This document shows positions 1 to 7,913 of a stretch of DNA of 26,639 nt, piece after piece. Both the position numbers and the translations under genes were made by a program. This DNA comes from Fen-1308 sp035319185 (GTDB lineage Bacteria > Nitrospirota > Thermodesulfovibrionia > Thermodesulfovibrionales > Dissulfurispiraceae). Each line of letters starts with the position of its first letter. Position 1 is the stretch's first letter. The stretch is taken from positions 1-26,639 of the forward strand of contig DATHDF010000047.1 of NCBI GenBank assembly GCA_035319185.1, in the 5' to 3' direction. Below the pieces are notes generated by a model that was given only the letters and a program-made list of their open reading frames with translations, made no database searches and was not told the DNA's origin.

Positions 1-248
1 ACATGTCTCTGGTAGGTCCGAGGCCGCCTCTTCCTTCGGAGGTCGAACGTTATGAGCGCTGGCAACGGCGGCGCCTGAGCATGAGGCCCGGTATAACATG
101 CATCCATGAGGTTAAAGCGCGAAACGACAAGGATTTTTATAACTGGATGAAGCTCGATCTCGAATATATCGACAACTGGTCTTTCGAGTTGGATTTCAGA
201 ATTCTTGTAAGAACATTTCTTGCTGTTATCAAGGGGACGGGGTGCTAA
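1..248 (+). CDS. Bacterial sugar transferase, C-terminal fragment (polyprenyl-phosphate glycosyl-1-phosphate transferase)
   Basis: This is the last 81 residues of a gene that begins before the window. It opens on MSLVGPRPPLP, the signature of the bacterial sugar transferase family (WcaJ/PssY/WbaP type). These membrane enzymes load the first sugar-1-phosphate onto undecaprenyl phosphate at the cytoplasmic face to start an exopolysaccharide or O-antigen repeat unit. The family's usual C-terminal features follow: the RPGITCIHEV segment (normally RPGITG.WQV), the ND.DF..W...D..YI.NWS stretch and the final LDFRIL..T hydrophobic run. The ATG at position 3 is an internal methionine of the motif, not the start. 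The TAA stop at 246-248 lies 2 bases before the next gene's ATG, so the two are probably translationally coupled in an exopolysaccharide operon running in from the left. The sugar specificity cannot be told from this fragment. Confidence 0.9.
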   Translation, partial: MSLVGPRPPLPSEVERYERWQRRRLSMRPGITCIHEVKARNDKDFYNWMKLDLEYIDNWSFELDFRILVRTFLAVIKGTGC

Positions 249-250
249 TA

Positions 251-1465
251 ATGAGAAAAAAAGGGAATTCGGTTCAAATCTGGATGGCCGTAATATTTTC
301 ACTACTGGTTGTAGAATATGCTCATGCGGATTTCATAGGCGACACTGTTAAACCATTTGCTTCGCTTACCGGTATGTACGACAGCAATATTTTTAGAGTT
401 AGAGACAAGGACGAGCTGCGCGCTATTACGGGCGGAGACTCGCGGATGGGAGACTATATCGCGGTGTTATCAGTTGGAACGGATTTCCATTACATGATAA
501 GCCGGCAGGAACTGAATCTTATGCTCAAGAAGGAGTTTATGCGCTATGAGCATTACAGCAGTCAGAACTCAAGCGCTGATCAGGCCACTGGAAACATTGC
601 CCTTGCAGTAGTGGATCGCCTGAAGATCAATCTGTTGGGATCGTATACGAAAAGACCTGTATCTAGGCAGGACTATCAGAGTACAGGCCTGAACAAGATC
701 ACCGATATAACAGGCGGCATAATCGTAAGTTATGAGATGCCTGCCGGTTTTGAAATCGCGGGTTCGTACAGAAAAGAGAAAGTTTCGTACTCTCTTCCTG
801 TTTTCAATGCCAATGAATATTCAGTTGATCAGTATGCAGGTACGCTTACATATAAGGTATCTACTACTATGAACCTGTATTCGACAATACAGAGAGAGTA
901 CACCAGATATAGGGATGATATGGTGTTTGGTGGTGAATCAATAAACAATAACAGCACCTCGGACTCCATTCGATTCGGCCTGAGCAAGACATTTACTCCT
1001 AAGACCACGGTATCAGCCTATATCGGCTATCTGGAGCGCAGACACAGGGAAGCTGCACAAAGGGACTTCGACGGGGTTATTGGAAGGGCCGAGATTGCCT
1101 ACGGCATTACTGCCAAGCTTGGGCTTCTGGTAAACGCGGAAAGGTTATTGTACGAAGAAATCGATCAGCTCAGGACATACAGCGTAACAGACTCGATAGG
1201 CGCGGGTCTGACATATGAAATAACAGAGAAGACCAAGGCGCGTGTTTTCGATAAATATTATTGGAAGAACTTTAAAAACATGCCTGGAATCGAAGCGCCC
1301 AAGAGGACCGACCGGATTAATGAATTAAGCTTAGGTGTGCAATGGCAGCCGACCGCGGCTATACTGGTTGACATAGGCTATCAGTATGTTACGAGAAGGT
1401 CCGACATAGACTTGCTTAATTATAATGATCATATCGCAAAGGCAAGCGTTGCATATCATTTTTAA
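251..1465 (+). CDS. EpsL-like outer-membrane beta-barrel protein of an exopolysaccharide cluster
   Basis: A 404-residue exported protein. The N-terminus is a typical signal peptide: basic MRKKGN, a hydrophobic core of about 16 residues, then a likely cleavage after AHA just before DFIGD. The mature part alternates aromatic and polar residues, is rich in Tyr, and ends in YHF, as beta-barrel outer-membrane proteins do. The start of the mature protein, with PFASLTGMYDSNIFR and the later SRQELNL segment, resembles the EpsL family of exopolysaccharide-operon outer-membrane proteins. A role in export or assembly of the polysaccharide is inferred, supported by the sugar transferase immediately upstream. 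I chose ATG 251 (GGGG at 239-242, spacing 8) over GTG 242, which adds three residues. Its stop codon overlaps the stop of the convergent ketoacyl synthase gene by 4 bases. The family call rests on pattern memory; beta-barrel and export are the surer part. Confidence 0.75.
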   Translation: MRKKGNSVQIWMAVIFSLLVVEYAHADFIGDTVKPFASLTGMYDSNIFRVRDKDELRAITGGDSRMGDYIAVLSVGTDFHYMISRQELNLMLKKEFMRYEHYSSQNSSADQATGNIALAVVDRLKINLLGSYTKRPVSRQDYQSTGLNKITDITGGIIVSYEMPAGFEIAGSYRKEKVSYSLPVFNANEYSVDQYAGTLTYKVSTTMNLYSTIQREYTRYRDDMVFGGESINNNSTSDSIRFGLSKTFTPKTTVSAYIGYLERRHREAAQRDFDGVIGRAEIAYGITAKLGLLVNAERLLYEEIDQLRTYSVTDSIGAGLTYEITEKTKARVFDKYYWKNFKNMPGIEAPKRTDRINELSLGVQWQPTAAILVDIGYQYVTRRSDIDLLNYNDHIAKASVAYHF

Positions 1466-2667
1466 GCCTTCTTAATTGCAACTGCTGAGTTCACTCCGCC
1501 GAAACCAAAAGAGTTGATTATGGCGGTTTCTATCGTCGCAGGCGTCGGGGCTGTGACTAAGTTGATGCCGCATTCAGGGTCTACGTGGCAAGTGTTTATT
1601 GTCGGTGGTATGCAGCCTTCTCTTAAGCTCATCGCACTGCAAGCGACCTCAAATGCCCCTGAAGCGGCAAGCATGTGACCTGTCATGGACTTGATCGAAC
1701 TGACGGGCACTCTATAATTCCCGAATACACCTGAGATGGCGCACGCCTCTGCCTTGTCTCCAAGCGGCGTAGACGTTCCATGTGCATTGATGTAGTCCAC
1801 ATCTCCCGCCGATATCCCTGCATCAGCTAAAACGCCCTCAATCGCTCTGATTTCGCCCGCCGCAGACGGTTTCGTCAGATGAAGTGCATCACAGATGTTC
1901 GCATAGCCGATGATTTCACCATATATTTCGGCTTGGCGAGCGAGCGCTAATTGCATCTCTTCAAGGACGAGCATGCAAGCCCCCTCCGCAAGAACAAATC
2001 CGTCCCTGTCTCTGTCGAACGGACGGCTTGCGCAATCAGGCGGCGAGTCGGACAAAGCACCGGCTGAAGCGTATCCTTTGAAACACAACCTGCAGAGCGG
2101 AGCTTCGGACCCGCCGGCAATCACTATTGATGCCAGGCCGGACCGTATCATTCTAAAGGCTTCTCCAATTGCATTTGTGCCTGAAGAACATGCGTTTGAG
2201 ATGCCGAGGCAATGCCCACCGAGTCCGAGACTCGCTGCGATATGAAATGCCGCAGCGTTGACAGTGGTGCCGGGCATAAGATGCGGAGAAAGCCTTGTCG
2301 CAGACCCTTTGCGGCATTCCCTCTCTAAGGTTGTAATCCCGCCTCGGCTCGACCCCACAATAATTCCAGCCCTTTCAAGATCATTCCTGCACCCTTTCGC
2401 CAGACCTGAAGATTCAAAGGCCTCCAAAGCAGCTGCGACCGCATAAATCGAAAAGGGATCGGCGTAATTGAGTTCTTTCGCAGTCAGATATCGTCCTGTC
2501 TGCAGATTATTAATCTCCCCTGCAGGGTAAGTCTTTTCGTTCCGAAATAGAACCTTTGTCGAATGACGAATGCCGGAAATACCAGATTTTATCGAATTCC
2601 AGGAGCCGGTAAATGAATTATCCAGCGGTGTGACAGCCCCGATGCCTGTAATTGCTATCCGCTTCAT
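1462..2667 (-). CDS. Beta-ketoacyl-ACP synthase, FabF/KAS II type
   Basis: A 401-residue thiolase-fold condensing enzyme, the usual length for FabF. It opens with KRIAITGIGAVTPL. The whole Cys-His-His triad is visible: Cys160 in SNACSSGTNAIG, His296 in NAHGTSTPLGD and His331 in KSMTGHMLAASGA, with the conserved Lys326 before it. The C-terminus carries the NSFGFGGVNSA signature. It should condense malonyl-ACP with an acyl-ACP primer in the cytoplasm. It stands alone, with no acyl carrier protein, ketoreductase or malonyltransferase beside it, so a housekeeping role is less certain than the chemistry; a specialised acyl or polyketide product is possible. ATG 2667 is chosen over TTG 2673, which adds two residues; an in-frame TAG lies just upstream and neither start has a clear ribosome-binding site. 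It is divergent from the RodZ-like gene. Confidence 0.88.
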   Translation of the reverse strand: MKRIAITGIGAVTPLDNSFTGSWNSIKSGISGIRHSTKVLFRNEKTYPAGEINNLQTGRYLTAKELNYADPFSIYAVAAALEAFESSGLAKGCRNDLERAGIIVGSSRGGITTLERECRKGSATRLSPHLMPGTTVNAAAFHIAASLGLGGHCLGISNACSSGTNAIGEAFRMIRSGLASIVIAGGSEAPLCRLCFKGYASAGALSDSPPDCASRPFDRDRDGFVLAEGACMLVLEEMQLALARQAEIYGEIIGYANICDALHLTKPSAAGEIRAIEGVLADAGISAGDVDYINAHGTSTPLGDKAEACAISGVFGNYRVPVSSIKSMTGHMLAASGAFEVACSAMSLREGCIPPTINTCHVDPECGINLVTAPTPATIETAIINSFGFGGVNSAVAIKKA

Positions 2668-2784
2668 TGTCAACTATTTTATCACATGAAGGTTTACAAT
2701 GAAAAAGAAAATTATTTCTGAAAAAGCGTTTAAAATCATCCCTATCTCTTTGCTTTCAGCATTCTTGTATGTTAAGTTATATGA

Positions 2785-3792
2785 ATGTCAAAGCTTTTCA
2801 GAAAAAAAAGAGAAGAACTCGGCCGGGATATTAGTGAAGTAGCTGCTGCTACCCGCATTAAGGAAACCTCTCTCGCTGCAATTGAAGAGGAAGACTACGA
2901 CAAGCTTCCGATAGAAGTCTATGCACGCGGTTATATAAGGGAATATGCCAAGTATTTGGGGGTGCCTGCAGACGAGGGACTTGCATCGTACAAAGAATAT
3001 ATAGATAAGAAAATCGCTCGCAAAGAACCAAATGAGCCCCGTGTACATGAAACAGCTGCAACCCCGCCAGTTATCGATAAAATTGGGCGCAAGGAAAAGC
3101 CTGCTGACGTTGTTTGCCAGGAAGCCAAAGTCGAGCCTGCTCGTTCCAGGGATGTCGGTGACAAGACCACCAGCAAGTCCGGCCTGCTTTGGAAAGCCAT
3201 TCTGCTGATCGTAGTGCTTGGGGCTGTTTCATATCAGTTTATCTCAACGCGAAATGCTGAAAAGGAACCGACGGTGGCCACGATGTTCAACCAACAGGCG
3301 CAGCCTGCACAGGAGACGCCTGTGCCGCCGCCCGATCAGACTGTGCCTCAACAGACTGTGAACAGCGGTGACGTTCGAACTACCGAGACACCACCGGAAA
3401 AGAAGAGGCATGAGCTTGTTATTTCGGCTAAGGAGCCTGCATGGGTGCAAGTAATCGCAGACGGTTCCGAAAAGAAAGAGGCCCTTATGAAGGCCGGTGA
3501 AAGCCTTAACTTTGTCGCCGACGAGAGCATAAGTTTGATTGTAGGGAATGCAGGCGGCGTGTCGCTGAACTTCGACGGACAGGTTTTACCTGCCGGAAAG
3601 GAAGGAGCGGTTCTCAGGCTGACTCTTCCTGTGAAGCCGAAGGCAGAAAGGCCGGCTGGCGAGTCTTCTGCTCATAAATCGTCAAAGAAGCCGGTGGCAA
3701 AGCCCTCAACAGAGACTGCTGACGGCGAAGAAGATGGAAACCCTCAGCCGGAGAAAATGTCCGAACAGTCTGCCCCATCAAGCAAGCCCTGA
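2785..3792 (+). CDS. rodZ: RodZ-like membrane protein (cytoplasmic HTH, one TM helix, DUF4115-type C-terminal domain)
   Basis: 335 residues with the RodZ layout. Residues 1-60 form an HTH_25/Xre-type helix-turn-helix: LGRDISEVAAATRIKETSLAA, then ARGYIREYAKYLGV, a hallmark of the family. A charged linker leads to one transmembrane helix at about 133-154 (GLLWKAILLIVVLG). A Pro/Gln/Thr-rich spacer follows, then a DUF4115-like beta domain at about 208-282 that includes EPAWVQVIADGSEK, and a Lys/Pro/Ser-rich tail. RodZ proteins link MreB to the envelope and help set cell shape; the HTH faces the cytoplasm and the C-terminus the periplasm. The tail is rather long and low in complexity. The stop is 6 bases before the cytochrome start, so the two are probably cotranscribed. 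No strong Shine-Dalgarno precedes ATG 2785. A role in shape rather than gene regulation is inferred from the family. Confidence 0.8.
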   Translation: MSKLFRKKREELGRDISEVAAATRIKETSLAAIEEEDYDKLPIEVYARGYIREYAKYLGVPADEGLASYKEYIDKKIARKEPNEPRVHETAATPPVIDKIGRKEKPADVVCQEAKVEPARSRDVGDKTTSKSGLLWKAILLIVVLGAVSYQFISTRNAEKEPTVATMFNQQAQPAQETPVPPPDQTVPQQTVNSGDVRTTETPPEKKRHELVISAKEPAWVQVIADGSEKKEALMKAGESLNFVADESISLIVGNAGGVSLNFDGQVLPAGKEGAVLRLTLPVKPKAERPAGESSAHKSSKKPVAKPSTETADGEEDGNPQPEKMSEQSAPSSKP

Positions 3793-3798
3793 TACGGC

Positions 3799-5721
3799 AT
3801 GAAAGTAGGCTCCCTCAGCGACTATCTAAATCTCAAGACGGTTGCTTTTTTCTTGCTGCAGTTTGTCCTCGTCGTCGGTCTGCTCGGGTATAAAGCCTGG
3901 AATGATTCCAGTGTGGAATGCGTAAAATGCCATTCCGACAGCGACAAGATGAAACGGCTTGGATATCCCCAGTTCTATCTCACTCAAAGGATGGTCGAAA
4001 CTGAGAGCAAACACCCCTATGTGCAGTGCCGGGATTGTCATCTCGGTAATGGCCGGGAGACCAATGCCGAGAACGCGCATAAAGGCATGCTTAAGCCCAT
4101 GCTGGTCAGCGATGACGGCGACGTGCTGGACAGGAAAAGCGTATTCCCGAAGGCCCTGTTGCCTCGCGGACGGGATGCCATCAGGCAGCTTTTGCCTCAG
4201 GAAAAAGTGGGCGATTCATATTATCCGGTCGACCCTGTCAGGAATGTGTTGTGGCATGATCGTGATCGCATGAGTTTCAATTTTGATCCTGAAATAGCCC
4301 GGAAGACTTGCGGTAAAGCGAATTGCCACCCTGATCAGCTCAAACAGTTCAGCAGCACCATCATGGCTACTAATTTCAGGCAGCGCACTATGAGGACATG
4401 GCTGGAGCCATACGGCCCTCAGAATTGAGGTCCGTCCTTTGCGGACCTACCTCCGGCGGAGGTATTAAAGAGCGCGGGCTTCTCCTTCAAGAATACCGAG
4501 GATATTCAACGTGAGATTAACGTGCCCTTATCGAAAGAACAGGCAGTGGCAAAGCAGAAATACTGCAATATATGCCATGCGGGTTGTCTTGACTGCCATT
4601 ATGATCCTGACCGGAAGAAGGGGCTGCACAATATGACCAGTAAACCATCCTCGGCAAGCTGCGACGGAAACGGCAGAGGCACAAGCATGTGCCACACAGG
4701 TGCCATGCAGAGCCGCAGGGGAGGTACATACATTGGAGGGTCGTATTCGCTTCCCGAAGGTATGACGCCCGACGTTCATTATAAGAAAGATATTCACTGC
4801 GCCGACTGTCATACAACAGGTGAAAAGGGTATGGGTGACATGCAGAGACGCGCCAACTGTCAGGACTGCCATCTGGAAATCGAAGATGCACATGCAAAGA
4901 GCATTCACAAGAATCTGGATTGTGCAGCATGCCACATCAACGAACTGAGAGGTTACCAGATCGTCATTTGGGGACCCGGCAAGGTATCCGGGAAAGATAA
5001 CCCCTTCAAGAAATATTCGCTTTATTATGGCATTCAAGGTCCTCCCATTCTCATGAAGGACCAGAAGGGAAAGTGGATGGCCGTCAAGGTCTTCCCTCAT
5101 AGCGTAGGAAACATCAAACAGGAAGTTCAACCGTCCGGCAAGGTCATGTTTCGCTGGCCAAAGGGTGAAACACGAGACCCGTATTACATTGTGGGGACAG
5201 TAAATGCTCCAGCGGATAACAGGCATCTTTTGTGGATAGAGATCCAGCAGGCTTCGCATCCGTTCGGCAAGGGCCGGTCGTGCGAGAGTTGCCACAAAGA
5301 AAGGCAGACGTCAACCTCACGATGGGAATATATGGACGATCAGGGCTCAGTGAATCCCTTTACAGGGGGATATCGCATATTAGCGGACAGCAGCGGCCTC
5401 AGGATAACAGACATGAAGAGCGACCAGCCGATAGTTGCTGCTTCCGGCTATAACCTAGCCGATTTTGCCTCATGGATCTACTTCAGGGATAGATGGCAGA
5501 TGCCGGGTGATTTTTCTATCAAGGCTGATAAAAAGAAATATCGCAATTATCTTGACGTGTCCAGGAAACTTAACGGCCAACTCAGGCATCTTGATGAAGT
5601 TTTCAAGGTCAAGGACGCCAAAGAAAAAAAGAAATATACTGAAGCTAAAGGCGAGGCCCTGCACAGCGAAGGAGCACTGCAAATGCTGCAGGATTTTAGA
5701 AACAAATACCATGTCAAATAA
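3799..5721 (+). CDS. Membrane-anchored multihaem cytochrome c with an in-frame UGA (probable selenocysteine at residue 210)
   Basis: Read through the TGA at 4426-4428 this is one 640-residue protein. Residues 14-34 (TVAFFLLQFVLVVGLLGYKAW) form an uncleaved anchor or signal. Haem motifs: CVKCH 41, CRDCH 77, CX4CH at 171-177 (CGKANCH), then UGA 210, CNICH 256, CLDCH 263, CADCH 334, CQDCH 354, CAACH 375 and CESCH 495; a CX9CH at 288-299 may be a tenth site. A non-haem region of about 115 residues separates the last two canonical motifs. The first part (3799-4428) and the rest share one frame, and the 31 codons between the UGA and GTG 4522 are all sense. A separate protein starting at GTG 4522 would lack a signal peptide, yet c-type haem is attached only outside the cytoplasm. 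A conventional annotation would give two genes, 3799-4428 and 4522-5721. Electron-transfer or oxidoreductase function is inferred; the substrate is unknown. Alternatives: a recent nonsense mutation or a base error. Confidence 0.75.
4426..4428 (+). other. In-frame UGA codon, candidate selenocysteine
   Basis: TGA sits between codons for YGPQN and GPSFADLPP in an otherwise open cytochrome frame. Other genes in the window end in TGA and none carries one internally, so a genome-wide reassignment of UGA is unlikely. A change from TGC/TGT (Cys) or TGG (Trp) would be a single base, so mutation cannot be excluded from the sequence alone. Confidence 0.6.
4429..4464 (+). promoter_or_regulatory. Tandem hairpins just after the UGA, candidate bacterial SECIS element
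   Basis: Two perfect adjacent hairpins follow the UGA inside the coding frame. The first pairs GGTCCG 4429-4434 with CGGACC 4442-4447 around a 7-base loop. The second pairs TACCTCC 4448-4454 with GGAGGTA 4458-4464 around the triloop GGC. The second loop begins with G 27 bases after the last base of the UGA. As I recall the bacterial SECIS consensus, it expects an apical loop roughly 16-37 bases downstream with a G among the first loop bases. Selenocysteine insertion through SelB is inferred. No sel genes are in the window. Confidence 0.55.
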
Positions 5722-5742
5722 CTTTAAATAGCATCAATAAAC

Positions 5743-7851
5743 ATGCTGATAAATAATGAAACAGTCCTGAGATTTTTGAAAGATAAAGCGTCCAGCCCTA
5801 TGAGTTTTCAGGAGCTTGCTTTCAAGTTGGGTCTTGACCCCCAGGGTAAGAGAGCCTTTAAAAAAATATTGCGCTCGCTTGCAGGCGATGGGAAGATTAT
5901 CAGAACGCGCAGGGGGTTATATGGCATCTCCGAGGAGATGAGCCTTGTAACCGGATATTTCGAGTCTCATCGGGAAGGCTATGGTTTTGTAATACCCGAT
6001 AGGCCTGGTGAACATGATGTTTTTATTCCGGCCAGAGCTGCATTCGGCGCTCTTGACAATGATCGGGTTATTGCAAGAGTTGAGAACATGCGTCGAAGGG
6101 AGGGCCGTATAATCAGGATTCTCGATCGGGCTCGCGTCAGAATCGCCGGCATATTGGAGCGGGGAAGGGCCGCATATTTCGTAAGGCCGAAGAACAGAAA
6201 GATCCATTTTGATCTCTATATTGCTCCGTCAGAAATTGGTAAGGCTGAAGATGGCGACAGCGTAATAGCTGAAATTACGAATTATCCCTCCGACAAACGG
6301 CCTCCTGCCGGGAAAATAGTCAAGGTTTTGCAGAAACCCAAATCAGCGCTGGAGGACATAGAGACTATTGTTGAGGAGTTCGCCCTGCCGGGAAGGTTTT
6401 CCCATGCTGTTATAGAAGAGGCGCAGAAGCTGTACCAGGAGATGCCCGATGAGCAGGGCCGCCTGAAGAGAAAAGACCTTCGTATGCTAAACACAGTTAC
6501 TATCGACGGCGAACATGCGAAAGACTTTGATGATGCGATATCCATAGCAAAGACTGACGAAGGCTTCCGCCTGTGGGTCCATATAGCGGATGTCGGCCAT
6601 TATGTCAGGTGGGATACACTCCTTGACAAGGAAGCCCGGAAGAGGGGCACAAGTGTATATTTCACGGATCGTGTAATCCCCATGCTGCCTAAAGAACTGT
6701 CCGAGGATCTGTGCAGTCTGAAACCCAAGGTCGACCGCCTGGCTTTTACAGTCGAGATGCTTTTTGACTATACGGGTGAAAGGGTCGATCAGAAGTTCTA
6801 TCCGAGTACCATTCACGGCAATGAACGAATGACGTATACATCGGTTAAACATATTCTCGTTGATCGCAAACCTGAAGTCATAGACAGGTATCGGGAGCTT
6901 GTTGCCGATTTTCAGATTATGGCGGAGTTGTGCAACATCCTTAAAGATCGCAGGCTTACGCGGGGCAGCCTGGACTTCGACTTGCCGGAACCCGAAGTCC
7001 TGCTGGACATTCAGGGTAATCCGGAGGATATTGTCCGGGCCGAGCGCAACTTCGCCCATATGATCATCGAGGAATTCATGATTGCAGCCAATGAAGCAGT
7101 TGCGCAATATATGGAAGGGCTTGACTGTCCGAACATCTACAGAATCCATGAAGAGCCGGACCCGATGAAACTGGAAGAGATGGTCGCCGTAATCGCCAGG
7201 ATGGGTATCCTTAGCCATAAAAAAGGGCTGAAGCCGAAGGACTTTTCGGCAATTATCCAGAAAGCCAAGGGCAGCGATGTCGAAGATATAATAAATAATA
7301 TGCTTCTGCGCAGCCTCAAACAGGCTAAGTACTCTACTATCAATGTGGGTCATTTCGGTCTGGCCTCGGATAGTTACTCACATTTTACTTCGCCTATACG
7401 CAGGTATCCCGATCTGGTTACGCACCGTATATTAAGGGAGCTGCTCTCGAAAAAGCGGCTGCCCGATAACAGAGTTAAAGAGCTTGAATCTGTCCTGCCC
7501 GACATAGCATTTCATTCCTCCAGGACCGAGCGGACAGCAGATGATGCGGAGCGTGCCGTGCTTAGCGCAATGCGCGCCTGGTTCATGAAGGAGAAGATAG
7601 GCGACACGTTCGAAGGAAAGGTCGTTTCAGTTACACCTTATGGGTTGAGGGTGCGGCTGGCGGACTTCTATGTGGACGGTTTCCTGCACGTTTCCTATAT
7701 GTCTGATGATTTTTACGAATATGATGAGCGGCATATGAGTCTGAACGGGCTCAATCGCAAGAAGAGATTCAGCATCGGCAAATGCGTGACGGTGCGTATC
7801 GAGCACGTGGACATGGTAGAGCGCGAAGTCGTCTTCGGAATGCCCGCCTGA
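5743..7851 (+). CDS. rnr: Ribonuclease R
   Basis: A 702-residue RNase II/R-family 3'-5' exoribonuclease that degrades structured RNA in the cytoplasm. Domains in order: an N-terminal winged-helix RNase R domain (about 1-65, ending GLYGISEEM), cold-shock OB domains (about 65-225, with GYGFVIPD and DVFIP), the RNB catalytic domain (from about 245) and a C-terminal S1 domain (about 615-700, GDTFEGKVVSVTPYGLRV). The metal-binding aspartates are in DGEHAKDFDDA: Asp255, Asp261, Asp263 and Asp264. The FTSPIRRYPDL motif near the end of RNB is intact. Length is near the lower end for RNase R and there is no long basic tail after S1. ATG 5743 lies 21 bases after the cytochrome stop, without a clear Shine-Dalgarno, which suggests cotranscription with the genes before it. 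Confidence 0.95.
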   Translation: MLINNETVLRFLKDKASSPMSFQELAFKLGLDPQGKRAFKKILRSLAGDGKIIRTRRGLYGISEEMSLVTGYFESHREGYGFVIPDRPGEHDVFIPARAAFGALDNDRVIARVENMRRREGRIIRILDRARVRIAGILERGRAAYFVRPKNRKIHFDLYIAPSEIGKAEDGDSVIAEITNYPSDKRPPAGKIVKVLQKPKSALEDIETIVEEFALPGRFSHAVIEEAQKLYQEMPDEQGRLKRKDLRMLNTVTIDGEHAKDFDDAISIAKTDEGFRLWVHIADVGHYVRWDTLLDKEARKRGTSVYFTDRVIPMLPKELSEDLCSLKPKVDRLAFTVEMLFDYTGERVDQKFYPSTIHGNERMTYTSVKHILVDRKPEVIDRYRELVADFQIMAELCNILKDRRLTRGSLDFDLPEPEVLLDIQGNPEDIVRAERNFAHMIIEEFMIAANEAVAQYMEGLDCPNIYRIHEEPDPMKLEEMVAVIARMGILSHKKGLKPKDFSAIIQKAKGSDVEDIINNMLLRSLKQAKYSTINVGHFGLASDSYSHFTSPIRRYPDLVTHRILRELLSKKRLPDNRVKELESVLPDIAFHSSRTERTADDAERAVLSAMRAWFMKEKIGDTFEGKVVSVTPYGLRVRLADFYVDGFLHVSYMSDDFYEYDERHMSLNGLNRKKRFSIGKCVTVRIEHVDMVEREVVFGMPA

Positions 7852-7877
7852 AGTCTCTCTACGGTCTGTAGTATAAT
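7848..7877 (+). promoter_or_regulatory. Possible sigma-70 promoter for mutS-coaE-ribF
   Basis: A perfect TATAAT lies at 7872-7877, 36 bases before the mutS start. A weak -35 (CTGAAG, 7848-7853, three matches to TTGACA) sits 18 bases upstream and overlaps the rnr stop. The -10 alone is convincing. If real, mutS can be transcribed separately from rnr. Confidence 0.4.
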
Positions 7878-7913
7878 TCTATGTTCAAATTCTCGGATTG
7901 AAAGGTCGTGGTA

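Noticed and set aside
1450..1485. Bidirectional terminator between the EpsL-like and ketoacyl synthase genes
   Set aside because: TTAAG-CCTT-CTTAA and a wider GTTGCA/TGCAAC pair exist at the overlapping stops, but the stems are short and AT-rich, with no GC core.
1910..2446. Plus-strand open frames within the ketoacyl synthase gene
   Set aside because: No family resemblance; they are antisense shadows of a confident gene.
4429..4464. Rho-independent terminator after the first cytochrome half
   Set aside because: Two GC-rich hairpins follow the UGA but no T run does, and the sequence stays open and cytochrome-coding beyond them. SECIS fits better.
3799..5721. UGA read as tryptophan or glycine through an alternative genetic code
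   Set aside because: rnr, mutS, ribF, priA and the RodZ-like gene all end in TGA at the expected family length, and no other gene has an internal TGA.
6487..7353. Long minus-strand open frame (288 codons) inside rnr
   Set aside because: No recognisable domain; it lies wholly within the RNB domain of rnr, and its length reflects the codon composition of rnr.
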